From Linum tenue (Eukaryota > Streptophyta > Magnoliopsida > Malpighiales > Linaceae), in the NCBI GenBank assembly GCA_946122785.1, contig CAMGYJ010000011.1, positions 15,748,001-15,812,000 of the forward strand: a stretch of 64,000 nt of DNA, read 5' to 3'. The position numbers and the translations under genes were made by a program. Below the pieces are notes generated by a model that saw only the letters and a list, made by a program, of their open reading frames with translations, did not search any database and was not told the DNA's origin. Of the stretch, positions 23,326-35,767 are shown piece by piece (within the stretch, counting starts at the first letter, position 1; each line of letters begins with the position of its first letter).

Positions 23326-23617
23326 TTCCATTTAACACAGGTGGTGGACAATAACTTGAAAGGGCTCAAGTCCCTCCCTAGCAAAAAGGTATTGGTTGCT
23401 TCCCAAACCTTCGATACACTCATTTTTCTCGTCACTCGCAAACCACCTACGTGGATTCTTCTGCTTTCCTTGGCTGCTCTTGATTTAAACCCGTAGATGC
23501 AGCTTAGCTCAGAATAACGGAGCTGAGTGCATATCTTACATCCACGACCGACCTCAAATACTCACAACAAGTAAAGGGGGCATGAGTGCATGACATCTTA
23601 CATCCACACTCGGCTTT

Positions 23618-23646
23618 CCATTTATTTATTTATTTATTTATTTATT
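23618..23646. repeat. (TTTA)n microsatellite
   Basis: About seven units of TTTA lie just downstream of the PAM16 pseudogene. Confidence 0.9.
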
Positions 23647-23831
23647 CTTAACAACTTCTATACATATTTGCAGGCCTGTTATGACAGTAGATCTTGGCAC
23701 AGCTTCTCGACATTCTATACACATTACAGTAAAATATCAAAACTAAATAAATGACGCCTTTCTTTCTAATATGTGCACCTCTACAGTTGGGAGACGAGAC
23801 GGGGAAAATGTTAAAATTTAGGTCAATTTGT

Positions 23832-24805
23832 TTATTCACCACTCTTCTTGGCTACTGCATTTTCTAGGCATTCTTTAGCTCTGAAGACCTTGGATTGCAG
23901 GTAGAAGCTGCCATTCTTTGCATTGTTCTCGAATAAGGAATCATATTTCTGCAGACAAATTTAGCCAACATTTAATGATTCAGACGATAAAAAAGGGTAC
24001 CAATTGGATGATCTCAACAACAATATAATGGTGTCACATATATTTCACTGAAGAATGAATAACCATTTCCAATCTTTAGAATCTCCTCCTATGGTGCATT
24101 TTCAGACACTCCAAGAATCTGTCTTGCCTCTGACTCAGTCATCGTCTTGCTGACTTTCTTCATGCTCTGTACTGCTTCATGTGCAACGCCATTCCTCGAA
24201 GCATCTGCAGTTGGATCAAGCTCGAAGGATAAGATAACAATTAACATCAAAAGTGGGAGTGGGAAGAGACAATAATAGGGTCAGAACCGTACTTTGAAGC
24301 GCTTGACGATATGCCTGAGCAGGCCCTCCCAAAACTCCAGAGCCCACCACAATCAAATTTGCAATGATTCTTCCAGCCTGAAATATAAAGGTGATAAATG
24401 GATCACTAAAGTGAGAGTGATGAATAGTTACTGCATGGGCAGATAAGTATTAGTCGTAACTATAACCAATTAATCATGCAATAATAGGTCAATCCATAAG
24501 CCTAACTTACGCCTTCCCATTTGAGAGAGAACTCAAAGTATTCTTTAGGAGGTACTGATAGATATCGTTTATCTAACTGGAACTCCAAACCAGAGCTAGT
24601 AGAAAAGAAACTCCATTCACCATGTCATTTCATTGTACAAGCAACTTCCATTACCAAAACCATAACAATCTAGTGCAAGCAACTGCAACATCTATTGTGT
24701 CTCTAGGAAATCGAAGCAAGCATACCATTGTGTATGAGGAGGGAGCACAATCCCAGTGAGATATGCGGTGTGGTGTGAGAAGGTAATTTCAAAATTTTCA
24801 GAGAC
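23832..24805 (-). pseudogene. PAM16: PAM16/TIM16 mitochondrial import motor subunit, pseudogene
   Basis: Exon order on the minus strand: 24805-24726 (ends in the start ATG, donor GTATGC), 24377-24293, 24204 to about 24074, and 23948-23832 (ends TAA). An upstream 5' UTR exon appears to end at 25583 (CGCAG then GTATGC). Family landmarks are AGRIIANLIVVGSGVL, the AYRQAL segment, MTESEARQILGV and the C-terminal SFYLQSKVFRAKECLE. PAM16 partners PAM18 at the TIM23 channel on the matrix face. Where the family has WEEIL, the exon reads TAG (24091-24089) then EEIL. The donor after the Lys codon reads AT instead of GT. The central segment (GVLGGPAQAYR) also departs from the usual sequence. The truncated product would be 67 residues without the J-like domain. 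Confidence 0.78.
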
Positions 24806-25582
24806 CTGCAAGAGCATCACAAGGCATGATGTAATTATTCATCCTCTTGGACAATAGAGCAACAAGCCTGCGAATCCAGACGTATGAAAGCGAGCAGAAG
24901 ATCTTCTAAGAAAGAAACACATGAAGAACACACCAGCTCAAAATGAACCAAACATGCCGTCAATCAAGCCGCAAGTCCAAGATGATTGACAATTTTATCA
25001 AAATCCGGATTAAAATATAATTGTGAGGTGGAGTCGTAACATTTTGGATCGTATGAAAACTATTACTTAGATCACATAAGACAAGATTTCATTAAAATAT
25101 ACAGAGAATGTTAACTGAGAGGCTTAATCCTAAAGTTAACTCTACTAATACTAACCAGAACGAATGAAATCTGAGAAGATGCATAAACAAACACATTTGG
25201 AAGGTCGCTCACTGGGGAGAAAGGAAGAAGAAGAAAAAAAAAGGAAACTTCAGTTGGAGATAAGCCAGATGGTGATTCAATGTATCCATTGAAGCCTCAG
25301 TCAATATATCAATTGAAAAAAGAACGATCCAACCCCCGCAAAACCTCGAAACCCAATGATCAGGCCAGTATCAGATCAAATTACAAATCATTCACAAGAA
25401 ACAAACCCCCCAAACCCTGAAACTAGAATCGACGAATTCACATACAACTCCAATGCAGGAAGATGTGAACAGGGATTAGCAGAAGATTGATCTGTAGAAT
25501 GTGAGGAAAACAACAACTCCCAAGCCTCAAGACTTTGAAAATTATCCTTACCCGCCCGATAAAGCGTCAAGAACTAGCATAC

Positions 25583-25740
25583 CTGCGAGGTGATGAACGT
25601 CACGATTCGGCGATGGACGCGAACTAGGTGGCTGGGTGAGAACTGAGAAGCCGAAGAAGATTGCCGGGAGGAATTCTAATGGAGATTGATTGTATAGCCA
25701 GCCACTTAGAAAAACGTTGGCAGGGGAAGTTTCTAGATCA
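25583..25740 (-). other. Probable 5' UTR exon and promoter-proximal region of the PAM16 pseudogene
   Basis: The minus strand ends a likely non-coding exon with CATCACCTCGCAG followed by donor GTATGC. This fits a leader intron before the exon that contains the start codon. The transcription start is not determined. Confidence 0.4.
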
Positions 25741-25918
25741 ATTGATGAGTTTGCGCGCTGCCAATCTATCAAACTAACAAAGCATTAAGCATGTTCCTTG
25801 AGACCATTAACGCATTAGCATAGCTGCCCGTAAATTAATATACTCTGCCCACGTGGCCCGTGGTGAGAAGTTAGCTTAGCCTTAGCTCCAGCCTCCAGGT
25901 CCGGAGAAAGAAGGAGAT

Positions 25919-26920
25919 ATGATATGGGATGCAAATTGGGCTTCGCAATTGTGGAACAGAACCTTTACAGAGAAACTGGACCTAGCCCAGAGGCTTTCGC
26001 TCTCCCCTCTCTCCTTGAGAGTAGGGCGATTATTGCGCATAGTGCGCCTCGCCGATACCGGCAATCACCATCGTGCGACGCCGAAAGCGGCCCGCTCCGC
26101 CATGGAGCCTTTATATACCATGTGGATGCACAGGACGTTTCTATCTTTCATCGGCCTTCTGCTCCCAGTGCGTCCCCTTTTAGTAGACGCCACTTTCATT
26201 GTTCCCCCAAATCCAATTGCGATGGCGGTGGTCCGATTTTCCGACGCTGATGTGCAAGTGGGAGCAATCCGCGGCGAACTCACGCTAGTTGGGAGGGTTT
26301 GCGGTCTGCGACCAGCCTTGCACGCCCTCAAGGCAGACCTGTTGCGGTTGTGGAATTGTTCGGCTGCGATTTTCATTGTGCCGCTAGATTGGGACCTAAT
26401 TCAAGTGGTGTTCTCGACGGCCAAGGATCTCAATAGGGTGCGAAAAAACTCCCCTTGGTTCCGGCCCAAATATGTGCTCCATCTGATCCCTTGGGAGACA
26501 CCATCTCCTTCCTTGGCCGATTCCCTCCTTCGTGTGCCATTGATGATCCCACTTTGGGGCATCCCATACACCTGCTATACGGAGCGCCTTGGAACGCTGA
26601 TGGGAGCTTCCCTCGATGCCGCGGATCCGGCGACCATCCATCAATCGGAGGTTACTGGCGGGCTTTATGTGCGAGTTAAAGTCTGCATTGATGTCTCTGC
26701 CCCGCTGCCTTATGAGATTCCAGCGCTACATGATGAGGCCGGCAAAGGTGAATTCACTACTGCTGTTAAGTTCGAGCGTTTGCCCCAGCTTTGCTACTTG
26801 TGTGGTGTTGTTGGCCCTACAGGTATTCGTTGCCTGCGGAAAGAGGAGCTCGGAGGTACACCGATGCGATATGGCACGCATATGATTAGCCTAGACAGGG
26901 GACCCCGTGTTGATGAGTGA
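25919..26920 (+). pseudogene. LINE ORF1-like nucleic-acid-binding protein
   Basis: A 333-codon frame resembles plant L1 ORF1 (DUF4283-type region followed by a zinc knuckle). The knuckle reads CYLCGVVGPTGIRC: the CX2CX4HX4C His position is Pro, so metal binding is probably lost. The true N-terminus is uncertain, and the opening residues do not look like a normal ORF1 start. In the family this protein coats element RNA. Confidence 0.6.
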
Positions 26921-29900
26921 ACTTTAGATCGAAAGAGGAAGTACACTTGGATCCGCAAAGCATATAAGAGCGAGACAGAGGCTTCTCTCTGGGGGTCTTT
27001 GTCGAGTCGTTCAGGGGCCATAGTTGTCCCAAACAAGCTGCACCAACTCTCCATTGAGGCAAGAGAGATCAATGAGGCTGCCCCTTCTCTTGCTCCTGCG
27101 GCAGGATCACCAAAAGGAGGAGCATAACCTGATCAGATAGAGCCGACTGCCAAAAGGGCTCGGATTTCTCAACAAGGTTCTTTTATAGATACTGAGAACA
27201 GTTCAAGGGTGGAGGCAACCGACCCAGACTGGTCCCAGTCCATCAAATGAGCATCATGGCATGGAATTGTCGGGGTTTGGGCTCCCTCCTGACGATTCCA
27301 TCCTTGCGGAAAGCCATTCGTGGTCATCTTCCTTTTCTTACCTTCCTAAGTGAGACGAGGAGAGACGATGAGTTGTGGAAGGGCATATTCGTAGCTTGGG
27401 GTTCTCGAATGTTCGTGCTTTTCATGGAATTAACAGGGGTGGGGGATTAGCAATAGGCTGGTCGGACCTTGTTTCCTGTACAGTTTTAGTGTCTACTTAT
27501 GCATATCTTATTGTTGAATGCCTTCATTTGTCCCTAGGGCGCTTTGTAGTAGTTTTTGTGCACCTCAGTTGTGATGTACATACTAGGCAGTCTGAACTCA
27601 ATGAAATTAATGTTTTTGTTTTGTCGTGTGTCCATCCTACTTTCGTATTGGGTGACTTTAATTGTTTGTTGTCATCGGCTGAGAAGCAGGGGGTCGAGCT
27701 CTCACCCCTGCTGCCTTTGACCAGTTGGGGGAATTCTTGTTACTCACTAATCTCACTGATCTAGGATGTGTAGGAAGTCCTTTTACATGGTCTAATCGTC
27801 AGTCGGGGTCTCGCCATATTACAGAGCAACTTGATAGATGTTTAGCTAACTCTCAAGTGCTCTCTTGGTGGCCTGATCTGCAAGTGCGGCATCTCTCGGA
27901 TATAGGATCAGATCACAGGATCCTATTGGTGACTTTCCTCAAGCCTCCGTCCCGGCCTAGACGTCGATTCAGGTATGACATGCGCTGGGACTCTAACACG
28001 GAAGTGCCTGGGATTCTGCAATCAGTGTGGCAGCAGGAGGTTCATGGCACGACGCAATTCCGAATCCAACCGATGCTTAAGAACCTGCGGCATGGGCTAG
28101 TGGAATGGGCCAGGAAAGGGACTTCCAACTCCGCCCGGAAGATTATTGATTTCAAGGGGCAGATTGAAAATGCTAAAGAGGAGTCTGTTGTGGATTGGGA
28201 ACACATCAATGGGTTGGAAATTCAGCTAGGAGAGGCATATAAGCAGGAGGAGATTTACTGGAAGCAAAAATCTCGTAATGGCTGGCTTAAAACTGGTGAT
28301 GTTAATTCTCGGTTCTTTCACTTATCCTTGATCCATCGGAGGCGTTTCAAATCTATTTTATCTTTGAGAGATGAAAATGGGGTGCTTCACCAATTAGAAG
28401 ATGAGAAAGGGGAGATAGCAGTTGACTATTACAAGGTCCTCTTCACCTCTTCAGGGACTGATCCAACCAATTATGTAGGCAGCCTCCAATTTCCTCGACG
28501 TGTCGACGAAGAAGCGAATGCAGATCTTACTGCTCCTGTCTCAGTAGAGGAGATCCGCAAAGCGGTGTTTGCTATTGGGAAATCCCAGGCACCAGGCTCA
28601 GATGGTTTTACAGGGCGTTTTATCAGAGATTCTGGCCAGAGATTGAGAAGGACGTGTGTGCGGCGGTCTTGTCTTTCTTCAGCACTGGGCGGCTCCTTCA
28701 CAGTATAAATCATACTTGGATCGCCCTCATTCCCAAAGTACCAAATGCTGACAATAAGCGACAAATGCAGCCAATCAGCCTGTGTCAGGTTTTGTATAAG
28801 ATAATTTCTAAAATTTTGGCTGCTAGATTGAGCTTGATTCTCCCTAACATTGTTAGCTCTTACCAGAATGGCTTTATCAAAGGTCGTTCTATATCTGACA
28901 ATATTTTGATTGCTCAAGAAATTATGCAGTTCCTAAAAACGAAAGTACAGGGAAAGGAGAAGTGGATGGCGCTTAAGCTGGACATGGAGAAGGCCTATGA
29001 CCGGGTGGAGTGGCAATTTCTACTCCAGGTCTTGGCAGCTATGGGCTTTTCTCCCACTTGGATACGTTGGATCCGGTCTTGCATTTCCACTGTTCGGTTC
29101 TCAATCCTAATGAATGGGGTAGAGTATGGGTACTTCCAACCTCAACGTGGAATCGGCCAAGGTGGTCCTCTCTCCCCGCTTCTCTTTGCGCTATACACAG
29201 AGGCCTTCTCTGCCAAGCTTATGTCTGAAATTGCTATCTCGTCCCTCCATGGTTTGAAAGTTCACAGGCGAGCACCCATTACTTCCCATCTCCTCTTTGC
29301 TGATGATACATATATGTTCCTCCGGGCTTCCTTGCCTGAATGTGCTAACCTTCTCCATGTTTTCCATGAATACTAGGCCATAAGTGGACAAAAGGTCAAC
29401 TTGCATAAATCATCAATGTGTGTAAGTGCGAATGTGACCACGGGGGAGTTTGCGGCTCTTACAACATTTCTGGTTGTCGGCCAGATGGGGATTGGAGACA
29501 AGTATCTGAGACTCCCCTCGCAAGTCCACCATTTCAAGTCCTTGACATTCCAATTTGTTGAAGAAGCCTTGACAGATCAGATCCGAAGTTGGAAATCAAA
29601 ATCCCTTTCCATGGCTGGGAAGGAGGTCGTCATCAAAGCGGTTGGAGCAGCAGGCCCGGTGTATGCCATGTCAGCCTTCCGTCTCCCGACTACAACCTGT
29701 CGTCGTTGCAATAGTCTCCTTTCCAAATTCTAGTGGGCGGGACAGGATAAAGAAAATGGCATTAGATGGCTATCTTGGTCAGCAGCCTGTCGAAGCAAGT
29801 TTGCAGGGGGGTTGGGCTTCAGAGACTTTAACCGGTTCAATGTTGCTCTTCTTGCTAAACAGGCCTGGAGAATAATGATTAATCCTGAGAGTTTCTTGGG

Positions 29901-31435
29901 CAAGATCTACAAGGCGAGGTACCATCCTCATCATCACTTCCTAGATGCTGAAGCTGGTTACCGGCCCTCTTGGGCATGGCAAGGTGTCTTGCCAGTCTTG
30001 GAAGGACGGGACCTTCTCAAACGCGGCCTGAGGTGGCAAATTGGGTCGAGACAGGCAGTGCGAGTCTTGGAAGATATATGGCTGCCCACTACTCCTCCGT
30101 CTCCGCCTTGCTTGCTACCAGGTGTTCTCACTTGCCCCCCAAGGGTGGCGGACCTGATTTGCAGCGAGACTCGCACTTGGAAACGTGCTGATCTTGTGTC
30201 CCTCTTCACTTCAGAATCAGTTCAGGCCATATTGAGCATCCCTCTTCCCCTCCACGACACAGATGTTCGCCTTGTATGGCATTATTCTGCTTCCGGCGAA
30301 TACACAGTAAAAACTGGATATCACCTGCTAACTAATGAGTTGAATGCTCGTCATCCTCCTGATGATTTGCCGTTTGACTGCAGGTTTTGGAAGATGTTGT
30401 GGAACCTCCCACTTCCGCCGAAACTTAAGGTTTTCTTTTGGAGGGTGGTTAGGGGGTTTCTTCCCCTTCAAACAATCCTATTACAGAAGACTCTAGTTTC
30501 CTCTCCTACCTGTCCTGTTTGCTCAGATGACCCAGAGACTTTTAATCACTGTTTTTTCCACTGCAGGGTGGCTTAACCACTATGGACCCTTGCTGGCCTA
30601 GCAGATGTTCGCACCAAATTGGAGGGATTGCCGATGGATGATGCATGGAATAACCTCTTTTTCTCGTTGCATCTTTCCAAGTTGCAAGTTGTGGAAGTGG
30701 TATTTCTATGCTGGAGGATCTGGAAAGGTCGCTGCTGGGCAGTCCATAGGGGCATTCAGTACCTTCCCCCCGCCCTGTTGAGACAGTTTCGCTTGCAGGT
30801 GGAAGAATGGCAAGCAGCTTCCTCGGCCTCAGGTGCGAATACAGGGGGATCTTCTACTTAGATACCAGGGCCCATGCGAAGTCCGAGTCCAGCAACAACG
30901 GGAGTCATAGCCTCGCGCGTGGTGGACTTAAGGTACGCTTCTTCCCAAGCGTGGATGGTTCGATTTGACGGAGCCCTTAAACGCGACCGGGGCTGCAACG
31001 TTGGATTCGTTGGTTTCAAACCTCTTGGTGCGCTCAGTTTTGCATTCGGTAAGTTCTATGCTGGTATCCAGGACCCTTTTCTAGCTGAACTTCTAGCCCT
31101 TCGTGATGCTATGGATTGGTGCCTAACCCCGGGTTTTCTCACTGTCAAATTCTTTGGGGACTCGCAACTGGTGGTACGCCGAGTGTTAACCGGTGATCGT
31201 CAACACGCGATGGGTGGAGCTCTTCTGGAAGACGTACACAGGATGGCGCAGGCGTTCGAATTCTGCTCGTGTTCTTATGCCAAGCGCATCTTTTAACAGG
31301 GCTGCTCATTTTGTGGCAAAGCAAGCCCTTTCATCGGAAGTTCGACTATTGGTCGACTCCCGCATGGCGTTGAAGTCTGTACTTTGACTTTGTGACTATC
31401 TATTTCCTAATGTTGACTATGTTAAAAAAAAAAAA
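25920..31435 (+). mobile_element. L1-type LINE, decayed, with poly-A tail
   Basis: An ORF1-like frame is followed by ORF2 with endonuclease, reverse transcriptase, zf-RVT and RNase H domains in the L1 order. It ends in an A-run at 31424-31435. Many frameshifts and stops show it is inactive. The 5' boundary is approximate and no target duplication was found on either side of the A-run. Confidence 0.85.
27247..31387 (+). pseudogene. LINE ORF2: endonuclease, reverse transcriptase, RNase H
   Basis: The endonuclease starts MAWNCRGLG and has SETR and GSDHRILL motifs. The reverse transcriptase spans about 28690-29380 with LDMEKAYDRVEW, GIGQGGPLSPLLF and the catalytic FADD. A zf-RVT domain (FFWRVVRGFLPLQ, CPVCSDDPETFNHCFFHC) lies at about 30400-30570. 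RNase H (WMVRFDGALKRDRG, AELLALRDAMDW, FFGDSQLVVRRV) covers 30950-31300. Frame breaks occur near 27390, 27725, 28640 and 31290, with in-frame stops at about 29375, 29732 and 30575. Target-primed reverse transcription would be impossible from this copy. Confidence 0.85.
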
Positions 31436-32005
31436 CTGGGCCTAACCCAATCAATTAATTGGGCCAGGGGATTTCAGAAAATTGGGCTCCATAATACCTT
31501 TATATTATTTATCATGCACTATAATATCTTAACTTATCAAACTTTACAAACAAGTCCAACCAAGAACGAGTGTTGCATAGTGGAAGCAATAACAAGGTCA
31601 AAGTGAAGTCTATATGATGAGTAACCATACCCTAGATGCAATGGATGACAGATACATGCCCAAGTTTACACATTGACGATTAGTTAAATTACTCTTTTAA
31701 GTACTGCAGCAACCAGAAGAACATTCAACAGTAACAGCTACTCATCATCAGTTTAAATCAAAAAGAAGAAAGCTACAGATCAGAGAATACAAAATAGTGC
31801 ATTTCTAAAGCACGCATGGACTTAAATATGACAAGGAAATAGTACAATGTTCTGTCTCCTGCGCTAGATAAATCAGAACAATCACACAAAGCTAACATGA
31901 AGAGGGGAAGTCTTTCTCACTACTACAATTGGCGAAGTCACCGGCCGGAAAGCACATTGCATAATCACTGCCGCTTTGAATCACAGACAAGACCCTCAAC
32001 TTAAC
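31436..32005. other. Intergenic; 3' flank of the second paralogue
   Basis: AT-rich, without an ORF or RNA gene that I can recognise. It likely contains the 3' UTR of the minus-strand gene ending at 32006. Confidence 0.5.
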
Positions 32006-33932
32006 TTACAGAAACAGTCCCTGGAACAGGGGCGGGATGAGGGAGAACCCTTGCAAAGGTGCAAACTTTGCAAGGATTTCGGCCTCCCGCTTCACTGCAT
32101 TACTCCTCTTCAGATCCCACTCGGGGATCTTGGAGTTGGAGATTTGAATCTCGTGCACAACATTCGGAATCGCATTCGCCACCATCTTCTGTGCGTAGCT
32201 CACCTCCACCTTAGCCGCTTTGTTTGATTCCACTGCACCGATCAACTCTGCTCGACGAACTTGGAGCCTAGCAATCTCATTGTCGATGTCTTGCACCGTC
32301 GACAAGTTACCGTCTATCTGTGCCTGAAGCTGGTCTGTTTTGTCCTTCAGCTCGCTGTACTCGCTCTTGAGAGAAGCGACTTTGGCCTTGTTCGCCTCCA
32401 GGGTTCCGTAATGCCTGTCGATTTGGACAATGATATCCCTACTCTCGTGGAAAACCTCCCTGAAAGACGACATTTCCTCAATCAACTTCAGCTTGACAAG
32501 CTGTTCGGCAGTCAGGCGAGGATCGTTCCGTAGTTTTGAAGCCAAAGCCAGGAGTTCAGTGAAGTTCTTGGAGGAAACTAGTGTAGGGAAGTCCATAACC
32601 AGCAAGGAAGAAAGCCTGTGACGAGCTTCAGCTATCTCATCATCGTCCACCGGAGGAGAATCACTAGCCATTGTTGTTGACTGACCAGCAACTATGCTGT
32701 CAGAAAATGGCTGGGCGATGATGTCTTCTAGAGAGTTGAGGTAGTTGTCGAAGTCTTCTGGGATTGTAATGTTAAACTCCTCTGCCTGGGTATTATTTCC
32801 ATCGTCGGCAAAAGGGACAGGGACAGTTTGTTTACCAGCAGCATGCCTACTTCTTCGCTTGGCTGCAGATGATGAGGGAGCTGCTGTTTTGTCTTTTGTT
32901 TTTTTCGGGTTCGTTGCAGATGATTTAGAAGCACTGCGCTGTCGTTTCTGCTTGGGCGGAGGTGGGGATGGAGGTGGTGGAGTTGGTGCTTTAGGCTTCC
33001 TTTTCCTCAACCGAGAGCCTTCTCCTTGCACTTGCACTTCCTCTTTTGAGCCATCACCGTGAGAAGGCTTTGGGAAAGAGGTGGAGATGGGTTCCGCTGC
33101 AATTCACAGATGAGTGATTCCCGATTCAAATAAACTTCAGCAAACGATCCTTTACTCATATATACTCTATGAAGAATACAGTGTCTCTAGATATAGACTA
33201 TACACTAATCGAAATGGGAAGACTTCATACACACATACCAAATGCTGTGTACTTAAAATGCATAACTAGTTTAATCTCAAGCAAGGGACGCATAATTTTT
33301 TGAACTTGTTACAAGCAGCACATAATTACTACTGAAAGATGATGAACAGAGAAGATTCTGAAATGTTTAAGCTGACCTTTCAGAGGAGACGCCGCCTTCC
33401 CAGGGACCTTCCAAGAGAAGGACGAGAAAAATGCATCAGCATTAGCATCTGGAAACACCGTCCGGATGTAAGAGGTCACAGCATTTGGGCTCGCAAATGG
33501 AGGTCTCGCCCCTGTCACTTTGGGGAAATGTTTTGGAGGATACAGAAACCTATCCTGGAAAAACCCAGCAGTGTTAATCCTCTTCCCTACCTTCCAGGTC
33601 CAGTTGTCACCCGGGTTCGGCCAGTTAACAGGAGCATATGGCAGACCTTCACCACTAGAACCCTGCTGGACAGCCCCATTAGGCTGATCAGTCTCAAGAT
33701 GCTCCCCTTCGTTCAAAATATCACTGCTATTTAACTCATTAACAACGCTGCTAATAACGTCATTTAGCAGGGATTTCTTGTCTTCTTGAGCTGCACCATT
33801 GTGAGCAAACGGATTACCACCATTGGGGATTCCATTCCCTACAAGCTGATCGTTCTGCTGATCGTGGATTGGAGACCGAGGACCGTAGCCCCTGGTGTTC
33901 ACAATAGGAAAACAAACTTCTCTCAGCAACAT
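32006..33932 (-). CDS. Plant-specific coiled-coil protein, paralogue of the OBERON-like gene's N-terminal domain
   Basis: Two coding exons (33932-33377 and 33096-32006) join with G/CG phase via donor GTCAGC and acceptor TTGCAG, giving 548 codons. Residues about 95-178 match the first gene: GLPYAPVNWPNPGD, WTWKVGKR, DRFLYPPK and FPDANADAFFSSFSWKVP. Then come basic, Pro-rich stretches (RKRKPKAP, KQKRQR) that look like nuclear targeting signals, an acidic segment, and a coiled coil at about residues 380-500. No PHD finger is present, unlike the relative at 22-2922. The start at 33932 is the first Met of the open frame; an upstream exon cannot be excluded. The function is unknown. No lesions were seen. 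Confidence 0.75.
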
Positions 33933-34109
33933 GACAAACCTAGCCCTAAAGTAAAACTATCCGCTGGGTATGCTCCAAATAACCTCAGATTTTGAGTCAA
34001 TTATCTAACTTTACTACGGAAAAAGAAAAATCCGTACTCCGCCTGAGCGATGAACTCCGGTGATAGAAAGCCAGCCGACAGGCAGGTTGGGTGTGGCCGG
34101 TTGGAGGGG

Positions 34110-34311
34110 TGTTTATGTTAATTTTCCATTATTTTTCAAAACTCTCTTATTTAAGGATTTAGAATAGCCACTTTGAGATTATAAATAGAAAAACATTGAA
34201 AATCCAATCACTAATCTTCTTCTCTCTCTGCTCAAATTCTTCTCAATCCCCAAATTCTCAACCCTAATTTTTTCCACAGATTACTTAGTTTCTATCAATG
34301 GTATCAGAGCC
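34110..34311 (+). mobile_element. Short LTR plus primer site of a Copia/TRIM-like element, truncated
   Basis: A candidate 187-bp LTR (TGTTTATG to TCTATCA) is followed, after one base, by TGGTATCAGAGCC at 34299-34311. That sequence is the classic initiator tRNA-Met primer site. The LTR has a TATAAATA box at about 34180. A pyrimidine-rich segment (CTTCTTCTCTCTCTGC ... CAATCCCCAAATTCTC) occurs at 34214-34270 and again at 34376-34450, so the leader may be partly duplicated. No coding region or second LTR was found. Confidence 0.55.
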
Positions 34312-35400
34312 AGGATTAGTTCGTCACAACTCACAACTTAAGAGAGGCAGCTTAAGTGAAAACTCAATCCCTAATCTTCTTCTCTCTCTGCACTTCGGAC
34401 CCTCTTCCCAATTTCTTCACCAAATTCTTCTCAATCCCCAAATTCTCAACCCTAATCTTATACTCGAACTACTTCGTTTCAATCATCCAGATACTGAACA
34501 GGAAGACTCTTTTTGACTAACGCATAAGACAGATCTAGACAAATAACACAACGAAATAGGAGCCACTCGTTCACCATTCGGAATTAAGATACCAAAATTC
34601 CGGTGACATCGAATTCAGCTCCGGCTTTGGAAAATTGAAGCCAGAGGCGAATGAATCCGTTGCTACGTTCCCCCACCAGAGGAAAGCTTGATAATAAATG
34701 GCCTCAAAGGACAAAAGAAAGCTTACTCGTCGACGGGCTCTTCCTGCAAGTCCCAAGGAGCTATGAAGTGGTCCGACATAGAGGAAATCCGCTCAAAACT
34801 GCACCATGGGGGGATAACCATAAGAGAGAGAATAATCAGACCGCAATTGGAGAAGATCCTAAACTCAGAGCCAGCACAAGGAAGAAGTAAAGTATGTTTT
34901 CTGGAGAAGAGGTAGGACGGGTTGACTCACTGGGTTACGAACTGAATTAAGAGACGGCCAGTCGGGCAGATCGGGATCGAAGCTGATCTCTCAGCTTCTA
35001 TCTACGAGCTGAAGGTTGAAGAAGACAGTAGTTGGACTGAGGAAATGGGGAAAGTTGAAATTCTCATTTGGCGATATGCATAGGGCAAAAAAAAAGAGTG
35101 AAAGTCGAGAGTGAGCAGTCCTCCGATCGTATGCTGGGTTTTTTGTCCGAAAATTCAACCGCATTATTTTGATGTACTTATGCGGGCTGCCAAGAATTTT
35201 ACATGAGTGCCCTCGCGCTGGTGATTTATATAAATATTGTAAAAATAAAATATATCTACACAACATATAAAAGTACATAGGGAAAAACTGAAAACCCATT
35301 TAAAAAATGCTGCACGCAGAGGAATTGTCGGAGGGGTAATTTCGGTAGCCTTTTTCGGATGGGAAATCAAGTCCCCTTGTACCATAGTGGGCTACTGGGC
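34312..35400. other. Unassigned region
   Basis: The plus-strand frames of 60-80 codons at 34650-34915 are unrecognised. They overlap one another in different frames, which argues against a real gene. An AT-rich piece at 35222-35280 resembles the inverted sequence at 41415-41475. Confidence 0.4.
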
Positions 35401-35767
35401 CGGGCCATTAGTGTTTTCTAGAAATTGAATTACACGCACCACACCGCAATCTTCTCCGAACGAAGTTCTCACCAGTCACCACCAACATGCTCCCCTCCCA
35501 CCGACGAGTCGCAACTTCTTCTTCCGGTGGGCGTGCATGAGGATGGAACGGAGGCTTTCCCTTCAAAATCCGGGTCCAGCGCCGTGATTGCGCCGGCTAT
35601 CTTGAAGTAGGTTTTTATAGCCAAAATCAACCCTCCGCTTTGAATCGCCGACACATTTTCTTCCCATCGAAGAAGAGTTACATGGACCCTGTCCTCCGAA
35701 GCAAATAAGTTCGAATCCACACATGGCTGAGTTCAATTAGTCCAATTGGGTGTTTTTTTTATTGCAG

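Noticed and set aside
25919..26920. 333-codon frame as a host zinc-finger gene
   Set aside because: Its position directly upstream of LINE endonuclease and reverse transcriptase and the ORF1-like pattern identify it as LINE ORF1.
34651..34915. Small plus-strand gene between the short LTR and the Helitron
   Set aside because: Competing overlapping frames of similar length, no motif and no splice or start context favouring one.
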